In this document: piece after piece, positions 48,781-57,456 of the stretch
How positions within the stretch are numbered: position 1 is the first letter of the stretch
How the letters are laid out: the number at the start of each line of letters is the position of its first letter
NCBI RefSeq assembly: GCF_000350485.1
Contig: NZ_AORV01000039.1
Span: 1-64,000, forward strand
Reading direction: 5' to 3'
Origin: Ruminiclostridium cellobioparum subsp. termitidis CT1112
Lineage (GTDB): Bacteria > Bacillota > Clostridia > Acetivibrionales > DSM-1351
DNA: 64,000 nt
Made by a program: the position numbers and the translations under genes
The notes under the pieces: model-generated
Told to the model about the DNA's origin: nothing
What the model saw: the letters and a program-made list of their open reading frames with translations, nothing else
The model's database searches: none

Positions 48781-48799
48781 ACCATATTTTGTATATGGT
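48781..48799. promoter_or_regulatory. Palindrome in the pilB leader
   Basis: ACCATAT-TTTGT-ATATGGT is a perfect 7-base inverted repeat 33 bases upstream of the pilB start. It could be an operator or a small leader hairpin near the ribosome binding site. Confidence 0.35.
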
Positions 48800-48894
48800 T
48801 CCATGGTCACAATTTAATAGTAATTTATGTCGTATTTTTATATTTTTTAATTGATTTTCTTTATATGTAATTTTATGTATCGTATGGTAATTAT

Positions 48895-48923
48895 ATATTA
48901 ACATAATATTTTTAACTAATCAA
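48895..48923 (-). promoter_or_regulatory. Sigma-A-like promoter of the pilus operon
   Basis: On the minus strand TTGATT (48923-48918), 17 bases, then TAATAT (48900-48895). It would give a leader of about 140 nt before pilB. The region 48749-49107 is otherwise AT-rich with no ORF. Palindromes at 49031-49065 (AGTCCTA/TAGGACT) and 49091-49106 (GTACTATTAATAGTAC) lie upstream of the promoter. Confidence 0.55.
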
Positions 48924-49107
48924 CATAATTTAGTAACTTTTGACAGAATATGCTAATTACCCTCCTAAGATCTATGCAAAATGTATAATTTAGGATAGTA
49001 TTTTGAATTATTTTAACTTATTAAAATGAGTAGTCCTAAAAATAATAAACTAATAGTCATAGGACTAAATACCCCTTCATAAGATTACAAGTACTATTAA
49101 TAGTACA

Positions 49108-49240
49108 TGCCTGAAATTGCAGGATATACACAAGTGTTTTTGCTGTTACATTGACCGGTTTGAAACCTCGCCCTGAAACAGGGTACTGAGTGTTCTGCAT
49201 CAGCAAAAATGCTTGTGATGAGCCTTACAAACTTCAGGCA
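49108..49240. ncRNA. Strongly folded element, candidate structured RNA
   Basis: Nested complementary segments define a four-helix fold. The outer stem is TGCCTGAA (49108-49115) with TTCAGGCA (49233-49240). The middle stem is CACAAG-TG-TTTTTGCTG (49129-49145) with CAGCAAAAA-TG-CTTGTG (49201-49217). Two inner hairpins are GGTT-TGA-AACC (49157-49167) and CCCTG-AAA-CAGGG (49171-49183). It starts 13 bases from the stop of the 49254-51338 gene, so on the minus strand it could be that gene's 3' UTR or a small RNA. It lacks the conserved bases of the cyclic di-GMP riboswitches I know. Confidence 0.5.
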
Positions 49241-49253
49241 TACACTTTGTGTG

Positions 49254-51338
49254 CTAATAAGAAATTATCTTCTCAATATCTTTTCCGGCAGTTAACAATA
49301 CAAAAGTATTTGTCTGCATATTATATGAGTAAAGAACTTTACTGCCGCTGTAAATCGATGTTTTGTCACCTTCGATTCCATAAATCAGATAGATATGCGG
49401 AACCTTGGTAGCAAGAACTGATTTTACCTCGAAATCCTTTTTAACAAGTTTAGATGCTTTTGGAGTCAAACTATATAAAGTTTGTATTTTATCCTGCAGT
49501 CCTCCTGCAAATACCTGATCTGAAACAAGATTCCAATACTTTACCGTAATACCCGTAACGAGTTCCCTGTACTTTGAATCATGGCTGCTTATGTCATACC
49601 GGTTTGTAATATTATTGGCCCCTGCAAATATTAGCGAATCACCCACAACTGACTGGTTTGTAATATTAAAATCTATTGCCGCATTGCTGATGCTCCCTGA
49701 ATTATTTATAAATAATACAGAATTTCTCGTTGTAGACTTCGCCGACGCTCTGTCAAAATCTTTAACTTTCAGATAGACTCCCTTTTCGGTTACTATATAG
49801 GAATCTATGCTTTTAACGTCAAGTGCGTAATTCCACGTTCCTGTTTTAAAGGTATACAGAACTTCCTCTTTCGGAGCTTCCACGCCTACAGCCTGTTTAC
49901 CAAGCAATATCATCGTGTTGTTTATCACCATTGTTTTTGCAATTTTCACATTTTTGCCGGATAATTTACCGGAATTAACTGTTGAATAGCTCCCTCCGGG
50001 AGTATACTCGACTATGCGGTTTAACTTTTGTTTGCTGGAATCTGTTCCAAAAAGATAGAGCTTTCCATTATATGACTCCATGACTTCTACATTTAAGCCG
50101 TACGGATCCGTCGGCATCTTCTTAGCCTTGTCAACATCGAGCTGATAAAGCTTTCTAACCTTTTTGTCGTCCTGAAGGATGGCATAGACTTTTCCGCCGC
50201 ACACCCTGACATCATCAAAATCAATACTGTATAGGTCTTTTGCATTACTGTCGGTGCATGTCACCATCATAATCGAAGCCCCGTTTGAAACCAGCAGATA
50301 TTGTTTTGTACCCTCCTGCGGCCGGGTTTTCATGTACAGCCAGTCATCAGTGATGTAATACTCTGTCATGGTCATATTTGTATATAGCTGGCGTACATTC
50401 CATTTGGGGTCAATTTTCACAATAGTATAGTTTCTATTGCTGTCATATTTATTTAGTATTATACTATCCTTAAAGTTCACCTGAACCGAACTGTAACAGT
50501 CCCCCACTACCAAAGACAAATTGTTTCCGGTAAATCTGTAAAGCTTATATTTCTTATCACTGTTATCATAACCGTAAAAAACTCTGCATCCGCCGAATAT
50601 ATATGTATCAACAATGTCAAAATTCTGCTTTAGATCAACAAATTTACCATTTTCACGTTTAACAAGCTTGTTTTGTCTAAGGGCCTGGTCATAGACATAT
50701 AAAATAATTGCGCCCTCCTGACTGTATATATCCTTTATTTCAGTATTGCTGAGCATATCACTGTATATGCCTTTCTTGTCAACTGTGAAAAAGTTGGGTA
50801 AATTTATTTGCTTGTTAAAAAAAGTAAAACCTCCTATTCCAATATCGGTACTTTTTAGTATTTTTGTTGTTTTAGTCTTGGAGTTATATGTTACTTCATA
50901 CCCCAGAGACTTAAACACATCACTTACCGGAACAGTAAGTTTGTTTGACACTATTTTCGGTGCTTTTGTAAACTTAAATTCTTTCCCGTTTACCTTGTAT
51001 TGCAAACTTTTATCCTTTAATGATAAGTTACTTGTACCATTTGATGCAGTCATTAATCCGGTCTTATTATCAAAATTAACCTTATACCCAATCCATGGCA
51101 ATATTTGATCAATTTGGACAAAAAGCTGACCCTGATTAATATAAGGAGCTACGCTGAAACTTTTTGTAAGTGAATGAACAACGAATTTTTTATCATCAGT
51201 CGTTAATGTAATGTCCACAAATCCGTCATGCGAAACCTTCGCCGTCTTAGTGTCTGTTGTTGTTCCGGCAGTAACTGCCATTGGTAATTGTACCAACAAA
51301 ATAGTAAAAACTAATAAAAATAATACTGTTTTTTTCAA
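49254..51338 (-). CDS. Secreted protein with copper-amine-oxidase-N-like domain
   Basis: The 694-residue protein has a signal peptide (LKKTVLFLLVFTILLVQLPM, cleavage near VTAG). A domain of the copper amine oxidase N / stalk type follows (about 60-165: PYINQGQLFVQIDQILPWIG, and LTVPVSDVFKSLGYEVTYN), as found on many clostridial surface proteins. The remaining 500 residues are repetitive beta strands with recurring Tyr/Asp motifs, perhaps a propeller of the DUF5050 kind. The start is placed at TTG 51338 because of GGGGGTAGAAGAA; upstream codons from 51422 read through the leader. Function is unknown; it lies between the pilus and chitin modules. Confidence 0.7.
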   Translation of the reverse strand: MKKTVLFLLVFTILLVQLPMAVTAGTTTDTKTAKVSHDGFVDITLTTDDKKFVVHSLTKSFSVAPYINQGQLFVQIDQILPWIGYKVNFDNKTGLMTASNGTSNLSLKDKSLQYKVNGKEFKFTKAPKIVSNKLTVPVSDVFKSLGYEVTYNSKTKTTKILKSTDIGIGGFTFFNKQINLPNFFTVDKKGIYSDMLSNTEIKDIYSQEGAIILYVYDQALRQNKLVKRENGKFVDLKQNFDIVDTYIFGGCRVFYGYDNSDKKYKLYRFTGNNLSLVVGDCYSSVQVNFKDSIILNKYDSNRNYTIVKIDPKWNVRQLYTNMTMTEYYITDDWLYMKTRPQEGTKQYLLVSNGASIMMVTCTDSNAKDLYSIDFDDVRVCGGKVYAILQDDKKVRKLYQLDVDKAKKMPTDPYGLNVEVMESYNGKLYLFGTDSSKQKLNRIVEYTPGGSYSTVNSGKLSGKNVKIAKTMVINNTMILLGKQAVGVEAPKEEVLYTFKTGTWNYALDVKSIDSYIVTEKGVYLKVKDFDRASAKSTTRNSVLFINNSGSISNAAIDFNITNQSVVGDSLIFAGANNITNRYDISSHDSKYRELVTGITVKYWNLVSDQVFAGGLQDKIQTLYSLTPKASKLVKKDFEVKSVLATKVPHIYLIYGIEGDKTSIYSGSKVLYSYNMQTNTFVLLTAGKDIEKIISY

Positions 51339-51417
51339 TTCTTCTACCCCCAGTTCTAAATATTTTCCTTCTAAATGAAGTAATATTTTTATTATTCTAC
51401 TAATAATGTTAATATCC

Positions 51418-51446
51418 TCCATATTTCTACTTTTATTTTATGTCAA
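51418..51446 (-). promoter_or_regulatory. Promoter of the copper-amine-oxidase-N-like gene
   Basis: On the minus strand a perfect TTGACA (51446-51441), a 17-base spacer and TATGGA (51423-51418). It gives a leader of roughly 75 nt before the TTG start at 51338. Confidence 0.5.
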
Positions 51447-51535
51447 ACACTTTAAATATTAAAAAAATCCTCTAAACTCTGATTTTGCTAATGTGCTTAT
51501 CGGTACCATCATACTCCTGTCATACCCATGCCGGA

Positions 51536-51587
51536 CCGCAGGACAAAATAAATGTAGGTCCTACTCTACATTTATCTCGTCCTGCGG
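51536..51587 (-). terminator. Strong hairpin terminator after the chitinase gene
   Basis: CCGCAGGAC (51536-51544) pairs with GTCCTGCGG (51579-51587), and inside it ATAAATGTA pairs with TACATTTAT. It lies about 58 bases after the chitinase stop. There is no T tract, so it may be a bidirectional or processing hairpin. Confidence 0.6.
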
Positions 51588-51645
51588 GGTATTTGGGGAG
51601 ATATTATTTAATTTTCTTTTTTAAATAACAGCTTTATTTGTCCTG

Positions 51646-54600
51646 TCAAACCTGGGACCACAATGCTGGAACATTTGAAGGTTCCCATCCGGGCAAGGAC
51701 GTATGTGCCTGTATGCATTCATATAAATTACCGTTATATGTGACCAGGTCCCCTGTCCTATATACCTCATTTGCAACCCATACAGGCTTTGCGGGCTGAG
51801 GATCAGGTTCAGGCTGCGGCTTGGGATCCACTCCCGCGGCAGAATCTGTTTTGGACCACAATGCAGGAACATTTGAAGGCTCCCACCCGGGCAGAGACGT
51901 ATGACTTTGAATACACTTATAGGCAGTTCCATTGTATGTCACTACATCCCCTGCATTATATGCCTTATACGCTTCCCATGCAGAACCGTCAACTATTTGC
52001 GGCTTTGTGGCTGCAGTTACTGCCGAACTCCATGCGCTTGTTCCAGATGAATTCTTCGCCCTGATTGCATATGTATGAACCGAATTTGCAGCCAGGCCGG
52101 TATGGGCATATGGGCTGGTTACATTGCTTATTTCAACTCCGTCTATCTTTAAGTCATAGCCTGTGGCACCGGTTGAATTGCTCCAGGTTATATTTATGAC
52201 CGAAGTTCCTGCAGCAGCTGCATTCAGACCGGTTGGTACCGCCGGAATTGCAGGCGGATTGGTGTCATCGTCGCCAGGCTCACTTCCTGTATTAAATACT
52301 TTAAATATATTGGTAAATTCAAGGTCAGTTTGCGTTATGTTTGAGGATTGGTATAATGCTCCGCCTCTTCCATTATCCCTATTGACAGACCACATTGCCA
52401 GTAACCTTACCCAGCTGTTGGACTGTGCAAATGACAATAGTTTTCTGGCATCAGACTGATAGAATACCTCTGTCTGAACGTCGTTCTTGCCAATCATGGG
52501 CGTAACACCTATTTTAACTGAAATACCCAGATTATTGCATTGGTCATAAGTAGCCCTGGCGGCCTGGATAGCATAATCCCCCATTTTTCCGTCAGGGTTT
52601 GGCGCCTGTCCATCCCCGTAATCCATCGCCATAACATTCACAACGTCTATTCTTACTCCATTTTCTTTTGCATTCTTTAGCACGTATAGCCCGTCATCGG
52701 TTAATCCTGATGGAAGCACAGGCAGGCAGAACGCAACTTTAAGGTTCGGATTCCGGGCTTGCAAGCCTTTTATTGCTTTACTTCTCCTGTCTATAGCAGC
52801 TTTGTCCGCAACTGCGCTTCCCTCAATATCAAAATCTATCCAGGTAAGTTTATATTTATCAATAACAGATTGGTATTTTGATTGAAGTGCAGCAGCATCA
52901 GTATTGGATTGTGCAAGCTCGATTCCGTTTGCTCCTCCGAAGGATACTATTACATCGCCGCCCTTACTTCGTATATTGTTAATTTCATCTGCATAGAAAT
53001 CGGTGTCTATTCCTGTTATTCCGCCCCATGCAGGATTTCCTGCTCCGTTGCTCGTGATAAATGCCAGAGTATAGAACTTTTGATTTGTTTTTTCATAACA
53101 ATCATTAATACTGAAGGTAGGCCAGAGCATAACATCAACGTATGGAGCGAATATTCTGCTCCCCCAGCTTCCGGACGTATCATTATTTGCCTGTTTTGTA
53201 GTTGCACTTACAATGGAACTCCACGGACTGGCGCCCTTTGCATTTTTCGCCCTGATTGCATATGTGTGGGTCGAATTTGCAGCCAGACCGGTATGGGCAT
53301 ACGGGCTGGTTACATTGCTTGTTTCAACTCCGTCTATCTTTAAGTCATAGCCTGTGGCACCGGCTGAAGCATTCCATGATATATTGATGACAGATGTTCC
53401 GTCAACTGCCACTTTCAGGTTCTGAGGGACATTGGGAACCGTACCGGGTTCTTCCTGTGCCGAACCAAGGTCCGACCACAATTTACCGAGAAGTGTCCCT
53501 TTATAGTCCTGATTATATTGCCAGAACATGGCACCGCCCAGACCTTTTTCCTTTATGTAGGCTGTCTTGTAACCAAAAGATTCTACATCGTCATAGGTCA
53601 GGAACTGACCCTGATTAAGCAGATAGCATGCCTTTGCCTGTTCATCCCAGTAACGTGTCCAACCATTTTTGTTTATATAGTTTTCTACTAATTCAGAATA
53701 TGTAGGCCAATCGCTTCCCTTTCGGCCGTAGAAAGGCATACCCATATTGATTTTCCTGGCAGGCACTCCATTAGCCAGATGGATTTTAACTGCCGAATCA
53801 CAGCTTATACTGTAACCGTAATTTGAGGATTCATAAAGATTTGCATTATGTCTTGAGGCTCCAAAGTCATAGGTCATGATATTTATGAAATCACATATTC
53901 CTGCTATTTTAGCAAGTTCGGTATTGTTGGCATATTCCTGGCTTGCACCTGAAGCAATCGATAAAATCTTTCCGTTCCCTATTTTATTGCGTACCGCCTG
54001 AAGCATCAGTGTAAAGTTTGTCTTATCTTCAGGGCGGCATTTTATCATACCCCATCCGCCATTAACGGGATACTCCCAGTCCAGGTCTATTCCATCCAGT
54101 TTATTGTCATTTATTACCTTTAAGCAGCTTTCAGCAAAAGTATTGCGTGAAGCTTCGGTAAGTGCTGCGTCAGAGAAGCCGTCTCCTCCCCATCCGCCTA
54201 CCGACAGTATTACTTTCAAATTTGGATTCTTTACTTTAAGGGCAACTAAAGCTGCAAGATCACCCGGATTACTGACTGCTACTTTTCCATTTACTATTTG
54301 TGCAAAAGCATAGTTGATATGAGTGAGCTTTGTTGCATCTACATTATTTGGCGTGCCATAAACATAGCCGATGACATTGTAACCGCCTGAAGGGTTTGTA
54401 TTGCCGTCCTGATTGGATTTTACCGTAATTACAAGACTTGCACCGGGTGTGATCCCATACTGATTGGACAAATCCGCCCTGTATGAATATGTACCCGCAC
54501 TTTTACCGCTTACGTCATATTTAATTATCTGTGCCGCAGATGAATTTGCAGTGAGGTTTTGGGTCTTAACAACATTATTTCCTTCGTATAAGGTCAATTC

Positions 54601-56034
54601 CGTTGCAGTATTGTTTGCAGGTACGGTAACAGTAACCGTGTAGCTTCCCGAGTTGGTAGTGCTGTCCGCGCTTAAAGCTGCCGCTGCAGGTAATTTATTA
54701 TTACCGTCATCCTGGTTGATTCCCTTGAACTTTTCAGATATCAGTGTGGTCATGGGAAAACCCGAAGGATTGTCACCTGAGATTTCCCATATAATCATTC
54801 CGCCATATCCGTTGTTTATTACATAATTGCACCGTTCACCCAGAGATTCTTCATCTTCATATGTATACATAACACCTTGGGATGCATTGTACAAATACGG
54901 TACTTTCGCATAGGGATCCCTGTATTTTATGTATCCTGCAGTTTTTTCAAGCTCCTTCATCTTGAAATATGGATTCTGGCCTCCCGGAGACTGGGGATTA
55001 TCCCATGTTCCCACCGGTGCACCGGAAGCTGGGGCAAATAATCCCGGAAGAGCTCCTCCGTTATTCTTTACACCTTTCCAGCCCCTTGAATAAAAGGGAG
55101 TGCCTACATTAAGCTTATTTGCAGGAATCCTGTATACATCTCTATACAACTTCATAGCCGAATCGGTATTATACCTGTTTTTAATATCCACCGGTGAAGT
55201 ATCTGACGGATCATTAGGATTCGCGTATATTCCCGAATGGTGATTAGTGCTTGTCTCCCATGCACCATGTATGTCATATGTCATAACATTTATGAAGTCA
55301 AGATACTGAGCATATACGTCAGGCTCCTGGTAAACAGCCTTGTCATAACCGGCTGGGGCCGCTATAGTCAGCATCTTTCCTGATAACCCGTTATTATTAT
55401 ATGCCTGCCTGATTTCCCTCAGCAGTGCGGTAAAGTTCTGCTTATCCTCCGGTCCACCGGAACAGCCCTTATCATACTCATCGTTAGGGTCGGCTTTCCT
55501 GTCTATTCCGGGAAATTCCCAGTCAATATCAATACCGTCGATAAATGGGTATTTTTTCAGAAATTCTATAACACTTTTTATAAATACAGCCCTGGTGGAA
55601 GATGTTGCCGCCATGGCATGAAAGTTCTGACCTCTTGTCCATCCGCCCACAGATACCAGCACTTTAACATCAGGGTACCTGGACTTAAAGTATTTATATT
55701 CTCCGAAGTGCCCTCTGATTTGATTTGCCTCCCAGCCTTCGGAATGGGTGAACATTTTGTCAAAATCGGCAAAGGTGTCGGTACTTGCCAGTTTGAAACC
55801 GGAATCAACTTCAAAGAAGGCATGATTGATAACTGTAACTTTATCCCATGGTATTTTTTCAACAGAAAAATTACTGTGGTTTACATTGTAAGTTCCCCAA
55901 TTCGGGAAATATGCCACAATGTTCTTTCCTCTTCCGGTTTCAGCCTTTACATTTAAAGTCGCAAACTGTGTAAACAGCAGTGCAAAAGCCAGGGTTACTG
56001 CAAAAAATCTTTTAAGTTTAAATTTCCTCCGCAT
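51646..56034 (-). CDS. Secreted multidomain chitinase with three GH18 and two CBM5/12 domains
   Basis: The 1462-residue protein has a signal peptide (1-31). GH18-1 (about 36-440) carries DGIDIDWEFPG with catalytic Glu near 171. An Ig-like domain (about 453-538) is followed by GH18-2 (about 546-855, DGIDLDWEYPV), FN3 (about 871-948), GH18-3 (about 960-1248, WIDFDIEGSA), FN3 (about 1265-1348) and two chitin-binding CBM5/12 modules (1348-1395, 1418-1462; LPGWEPSNVPALW in both). It should hydrolyse chitin outside the cell. GH18-3 resembles the archaeal PF-ChiA type and lacks the first Asp of DxxDxDxE, but keeps the D-x-D-x-E part. The two FN3 copies are nearly identical in DNA. GGAG precedes the ATG. 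The neighbouring SigI/RsgI pair probably controls it. Confidence 0.95.
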   Translation of the reverse strand: MRRKFKLKRFFAVTLAFALLFTQFATLNVKAETGRGKNIVAYFPNWGTYNVNHSNFSVEKIPWDKVTVINHAFFEVDSGFKLASTDTFADFDKMFTHSEGWEANQIRGHFGEYKYFKSRYPDVKVLVSVGGWTRGQNFHAMAATSSTRAVFIKSVIEFLKKYPFIDGIDIDWEFPGIDRKADPNDEYDKGCSGGPEDKQNFTALLREIRQAYNNNGLSGKMLTIAAPAGYDKAVYQEPDVYAQYLDFINVMTYDIHGAWETSTNHHSGIYANPNDPSDTSPVDIKNRYNTDSAMKLYRDVYRIPANKLNVGTPFYSRGWKGVKNNGGALPGLFAPASGAPVGTWDNPQSPGGQNPYFKMKELEKTAGYIKYRDPYAKVPYLYNASQGVMYTYEDEESLGERCNYVINNGYGGMIIWEISGDNPSGFPMTTLISEKFKGINQDDGNNKLPAAAALSADSTTNSGSYTVTVTVPANNTATELTLYEGNNVVKTQNLTANSSAAQIIKYDVSGKSAGTYSYRADLSNQYGITPGASLVITVKSNQDGNTNPSGGYNVIGYVYGTPNNVDATKLTHINYAFAQIVNGKVAVSNPGDLAALVALKVKNPNLKVILSVGGWGGDGFSDAALTEASRNTFAESCLKVINDNKLDGIDLDWEYPVNGGWGMIKCRPEDKTNFTLMLQAVRNKIGNGKILSIASGASQEYANNTELAKIAGICDFINIMTYDFGASRHNANLYESSNYGYSISCDSAVKIHLANGVPARKINMGMPFYGRKGSDWPTYSELVENYINKNGWTRYWDEQAKACYLLNQGQFLTYDDVESFGYKTAYIKEKGLGGAMFWQYNQDYKGTLLGKLWSDLGSAQEEPGTVPNVPQNLKVAVDGTSVINISWNASAGATGYDLKIDGVETSNVTSPYAHTGLAANSTHTYAIRAKNAKGASPWSSIVSATTKQANNDTSGSWGSRIFAPYVDVMLWPTFSINDCYEKTNQKFYTLAFITSNGAGNPAWGGITGIDTDFYADEINNIRSKGGDVIVSFGGANGIELAQSNTDAAALQSKYQSVIDKYKLTWIDFDIEGSAVADKAAIDRRSKAIKGLQARNPNLKVAFCLPVLPSGLTDDGLYVLKNAKENGVRIDVVNVMAMDYGDGQAPNPDGKMGDYAIQAARATYDQCNNLGISVKIGVTPMIGKNDVQTEVFYQSDARKLLSFAQSNSWVRLLAMWSVNRDNGRGGALYQSSNITQTDLEFTNIFKVFNTGSEPGDDDTNPPAIPAVPTGLNAAAAGTSVINITWSNSTGATGYDLKIDGVEISNVTSPYAHTGLAANSVHTYAIRAKNSSGTSAWSSAVTAATKPQIVDGSAWEAYKAYNAGDVVTYNGTAYKCIQSHTSLPGWEPSNVPALWSKTDSAAGVDPKPQPEPDPQPAKPVWVANEVYRTGDLVTYNGNLYECIQAHTSLPGWEPSNVPALWSQV

Positions 56035-56301
56035 AATACACTCCTTTCAAAATTTATCCATAAGCAGCAGCACAAATAATTTTGTAATGATAAATCCCCA
56101 AGAAACCATACTCTTAAAAAAGCTTATTTGCCGTTTTTTCTATTTTCTAACACATTTTTATGCCGTCGAATGGATATTAAGTAAACTTTTAGGAAATCAA
56201 TATATTATTACGTGAAAATTATTCCTTTTTGTGTGGGTCAACAAAAATTTTTAGAAAAAAGTTTTTATTCTGTCAAAATAAATCATACTTTTCCGGACAA
56301 T

Positions 56302-56330
56302 AAAAAAGATGTACACCGTCAGGGTACATC
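56302..56330 (-). terminator. Rho-independent terminator after rsgI
   Basis: On the minus strand GATGTAC...GTACATC forms a hairpin (56330-56308) followed by TTTTTTAT. It is 18 bases after the rsgI sensor-part stop and ends the sigI-rsgI transcript, so the chitinase gene needs its own promoter. Confidence 0.8.
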
Positions 56331-56347
56331 TCAAATTAAAGAAAATT

Positions 56348-57382
56348 TTACTGCTGTTTTTCCCAAAGTGCGGGCACAACAGGCGGTTCCCAGCCCTCAA
56401 TAGCCGTATGTGCCTGCAGACACCTGTACTGAGTCTCCTTATACACTACGATGTCTCCTGTCCGGTAAGCATTGCCGGGCTGCCATGAATTCTTTTCGGC
56501 AGAACCGAGCTGCTTTTGCCATAGCGCCGGTACCCTCTCCGGAGTCCAATCGGCCTGGGATTTATGAGCCTGTATGCACTTGTATTTTTCTCCCCCGTAC
56601 TCTGCAACATCTCCTACTGAATACATTACTCCTGCATACCATACCGCCGCCTCCTTATTGACTGTTTTTTGTACCAGCACATTTACCTCATTGCTCATTG
56701 ACTTTCCTGTTGAATTTGCCAGTTCGCATATATACGTGTAGCTGCCGTTTTCCTTTCCGCTAAAGGATTTAACGACCGTTTCCCTGGAACTTGTTTCAGA
56801 AGACATTATTACACGGTTATTCTCATACAGCTTAAATTCAGCTGCATTGTTATCCTTTCCTATAACTATTGTCAGCTGATATTCTCCCGTATTGGAGGCT
56901 TTATCAACAGAAATTACCGCAGCCCCGGGAGCTTTGAGAGTATTTGTATTTTCAGCCGGCTGTTGAGCTTCAGGTTCGGTGCCGCCATCCGGTTTCGTAT
57001 TTTGTGCCGGCTGCCGGTCCTTCTTTGTCTGAGTGACAATCTCAGGCTGCGCATCTGGCTCGCTTTGTTCCATTGGCCTGCCTTGAACCGTCTGACTGCC
57101 GCTCTGTGCGCCAGTGTCCTCTTCAGAAAATGTTACATCCTCTTCCTGCTTTTGTATTGCCGCAGCCGGCGGATCATCAGATGCTTCGGAGTCATTTTCA
57201 TGAACATCATTAAAGGAACTATCTTTACTCTCTTTTACGTCTTGAGGAACATAGTCAAGTACTTTCATAATGTCATTTATGCTGCTTTCTCTGACTTTAT
57301 CTATTGATAAATCCATTCCCTTTTCTGCCGCCAATTCATACAAATAGTACTTTCCGGGTGACATTTGATTTTTTAAGGCCAA
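56348..57382 (-). CDS. rsgI: RsgI C-terminal half: extracellular chitin-binding sensor (split by frameshift)
   Basis: The 344-codon reading continues the anti-sigma factor in the -1 frame; its sequence is open without a stop from the A7 run at 57504-57510. The first part (SPGKYYLYELAAEKGMDLSI) is the conserved extracellular RsgI segment. An acidic, Pro/Glu/Gln-rich linker (about 50-150) follows, then an Ig-like domain (about 155-240) like that of the chitinase, and two CBM5/12 modules (about 245-292 and 300-344) with WTPERVPALW and WEPPVVPALW. The TTG at 57382 has no real ribosome binding site, so independent translation is unlikely. It probably binds chitin outside the membrane and relays the signal to SigI. 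Confidence 0.85.
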   Translation of the reverse strand: MALKNQMSPGKYYLYELAAEKGMDLSIDKVRESSINDIMKVLDYVPQDVKESKDSSFNDVHENDSEASDDPPAAAIQKQEEDVTFSEEDTGAQSGSQTVQGRPMEQSEPDAQPEIVTQTKKDRQPAQNTKPDGGTEPEAQQPAENTNTLKAPGAAVISVDKASNTGEYQLTIVIGKDNNAAEFKLYENNRVIMSSETSSRETVVKSFSGKENGSYTYICELANSTGKSMSNEVNVLVQKTVNKEAAVWYAGVMYSVGDVAEYGGEKYKCIQAHKSQADWTPERVPALWQKQLGSAEKNSWQPGNAYRTGDIVVYKETQYRCLQAHTAIEGWEPPVVPALWEKQQ

Positions 57383-57456
57383 CTCTCTGATTTCGGGGGA
57401 AGTTTTAATTGCTTCGGTAATAATACGTTTGTGTCCTTTCTCTCCCGATACTCCTT

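Noticed and set aside
49108-49240. Cyclic di-GMP riboswitch upstream of the pilus operon
   Set aside because: The conserved bases of neither known class are present, and the element lies upstream of the likely promoter.
56035-56301. SigI-type promoter upstream of the chitinase
   Set aside because: I looked for a CCCC-type -35 with a CGAA/CGTA -10 on the minus strand and found no convincing pair; control by SigI is therefore an inference from context.
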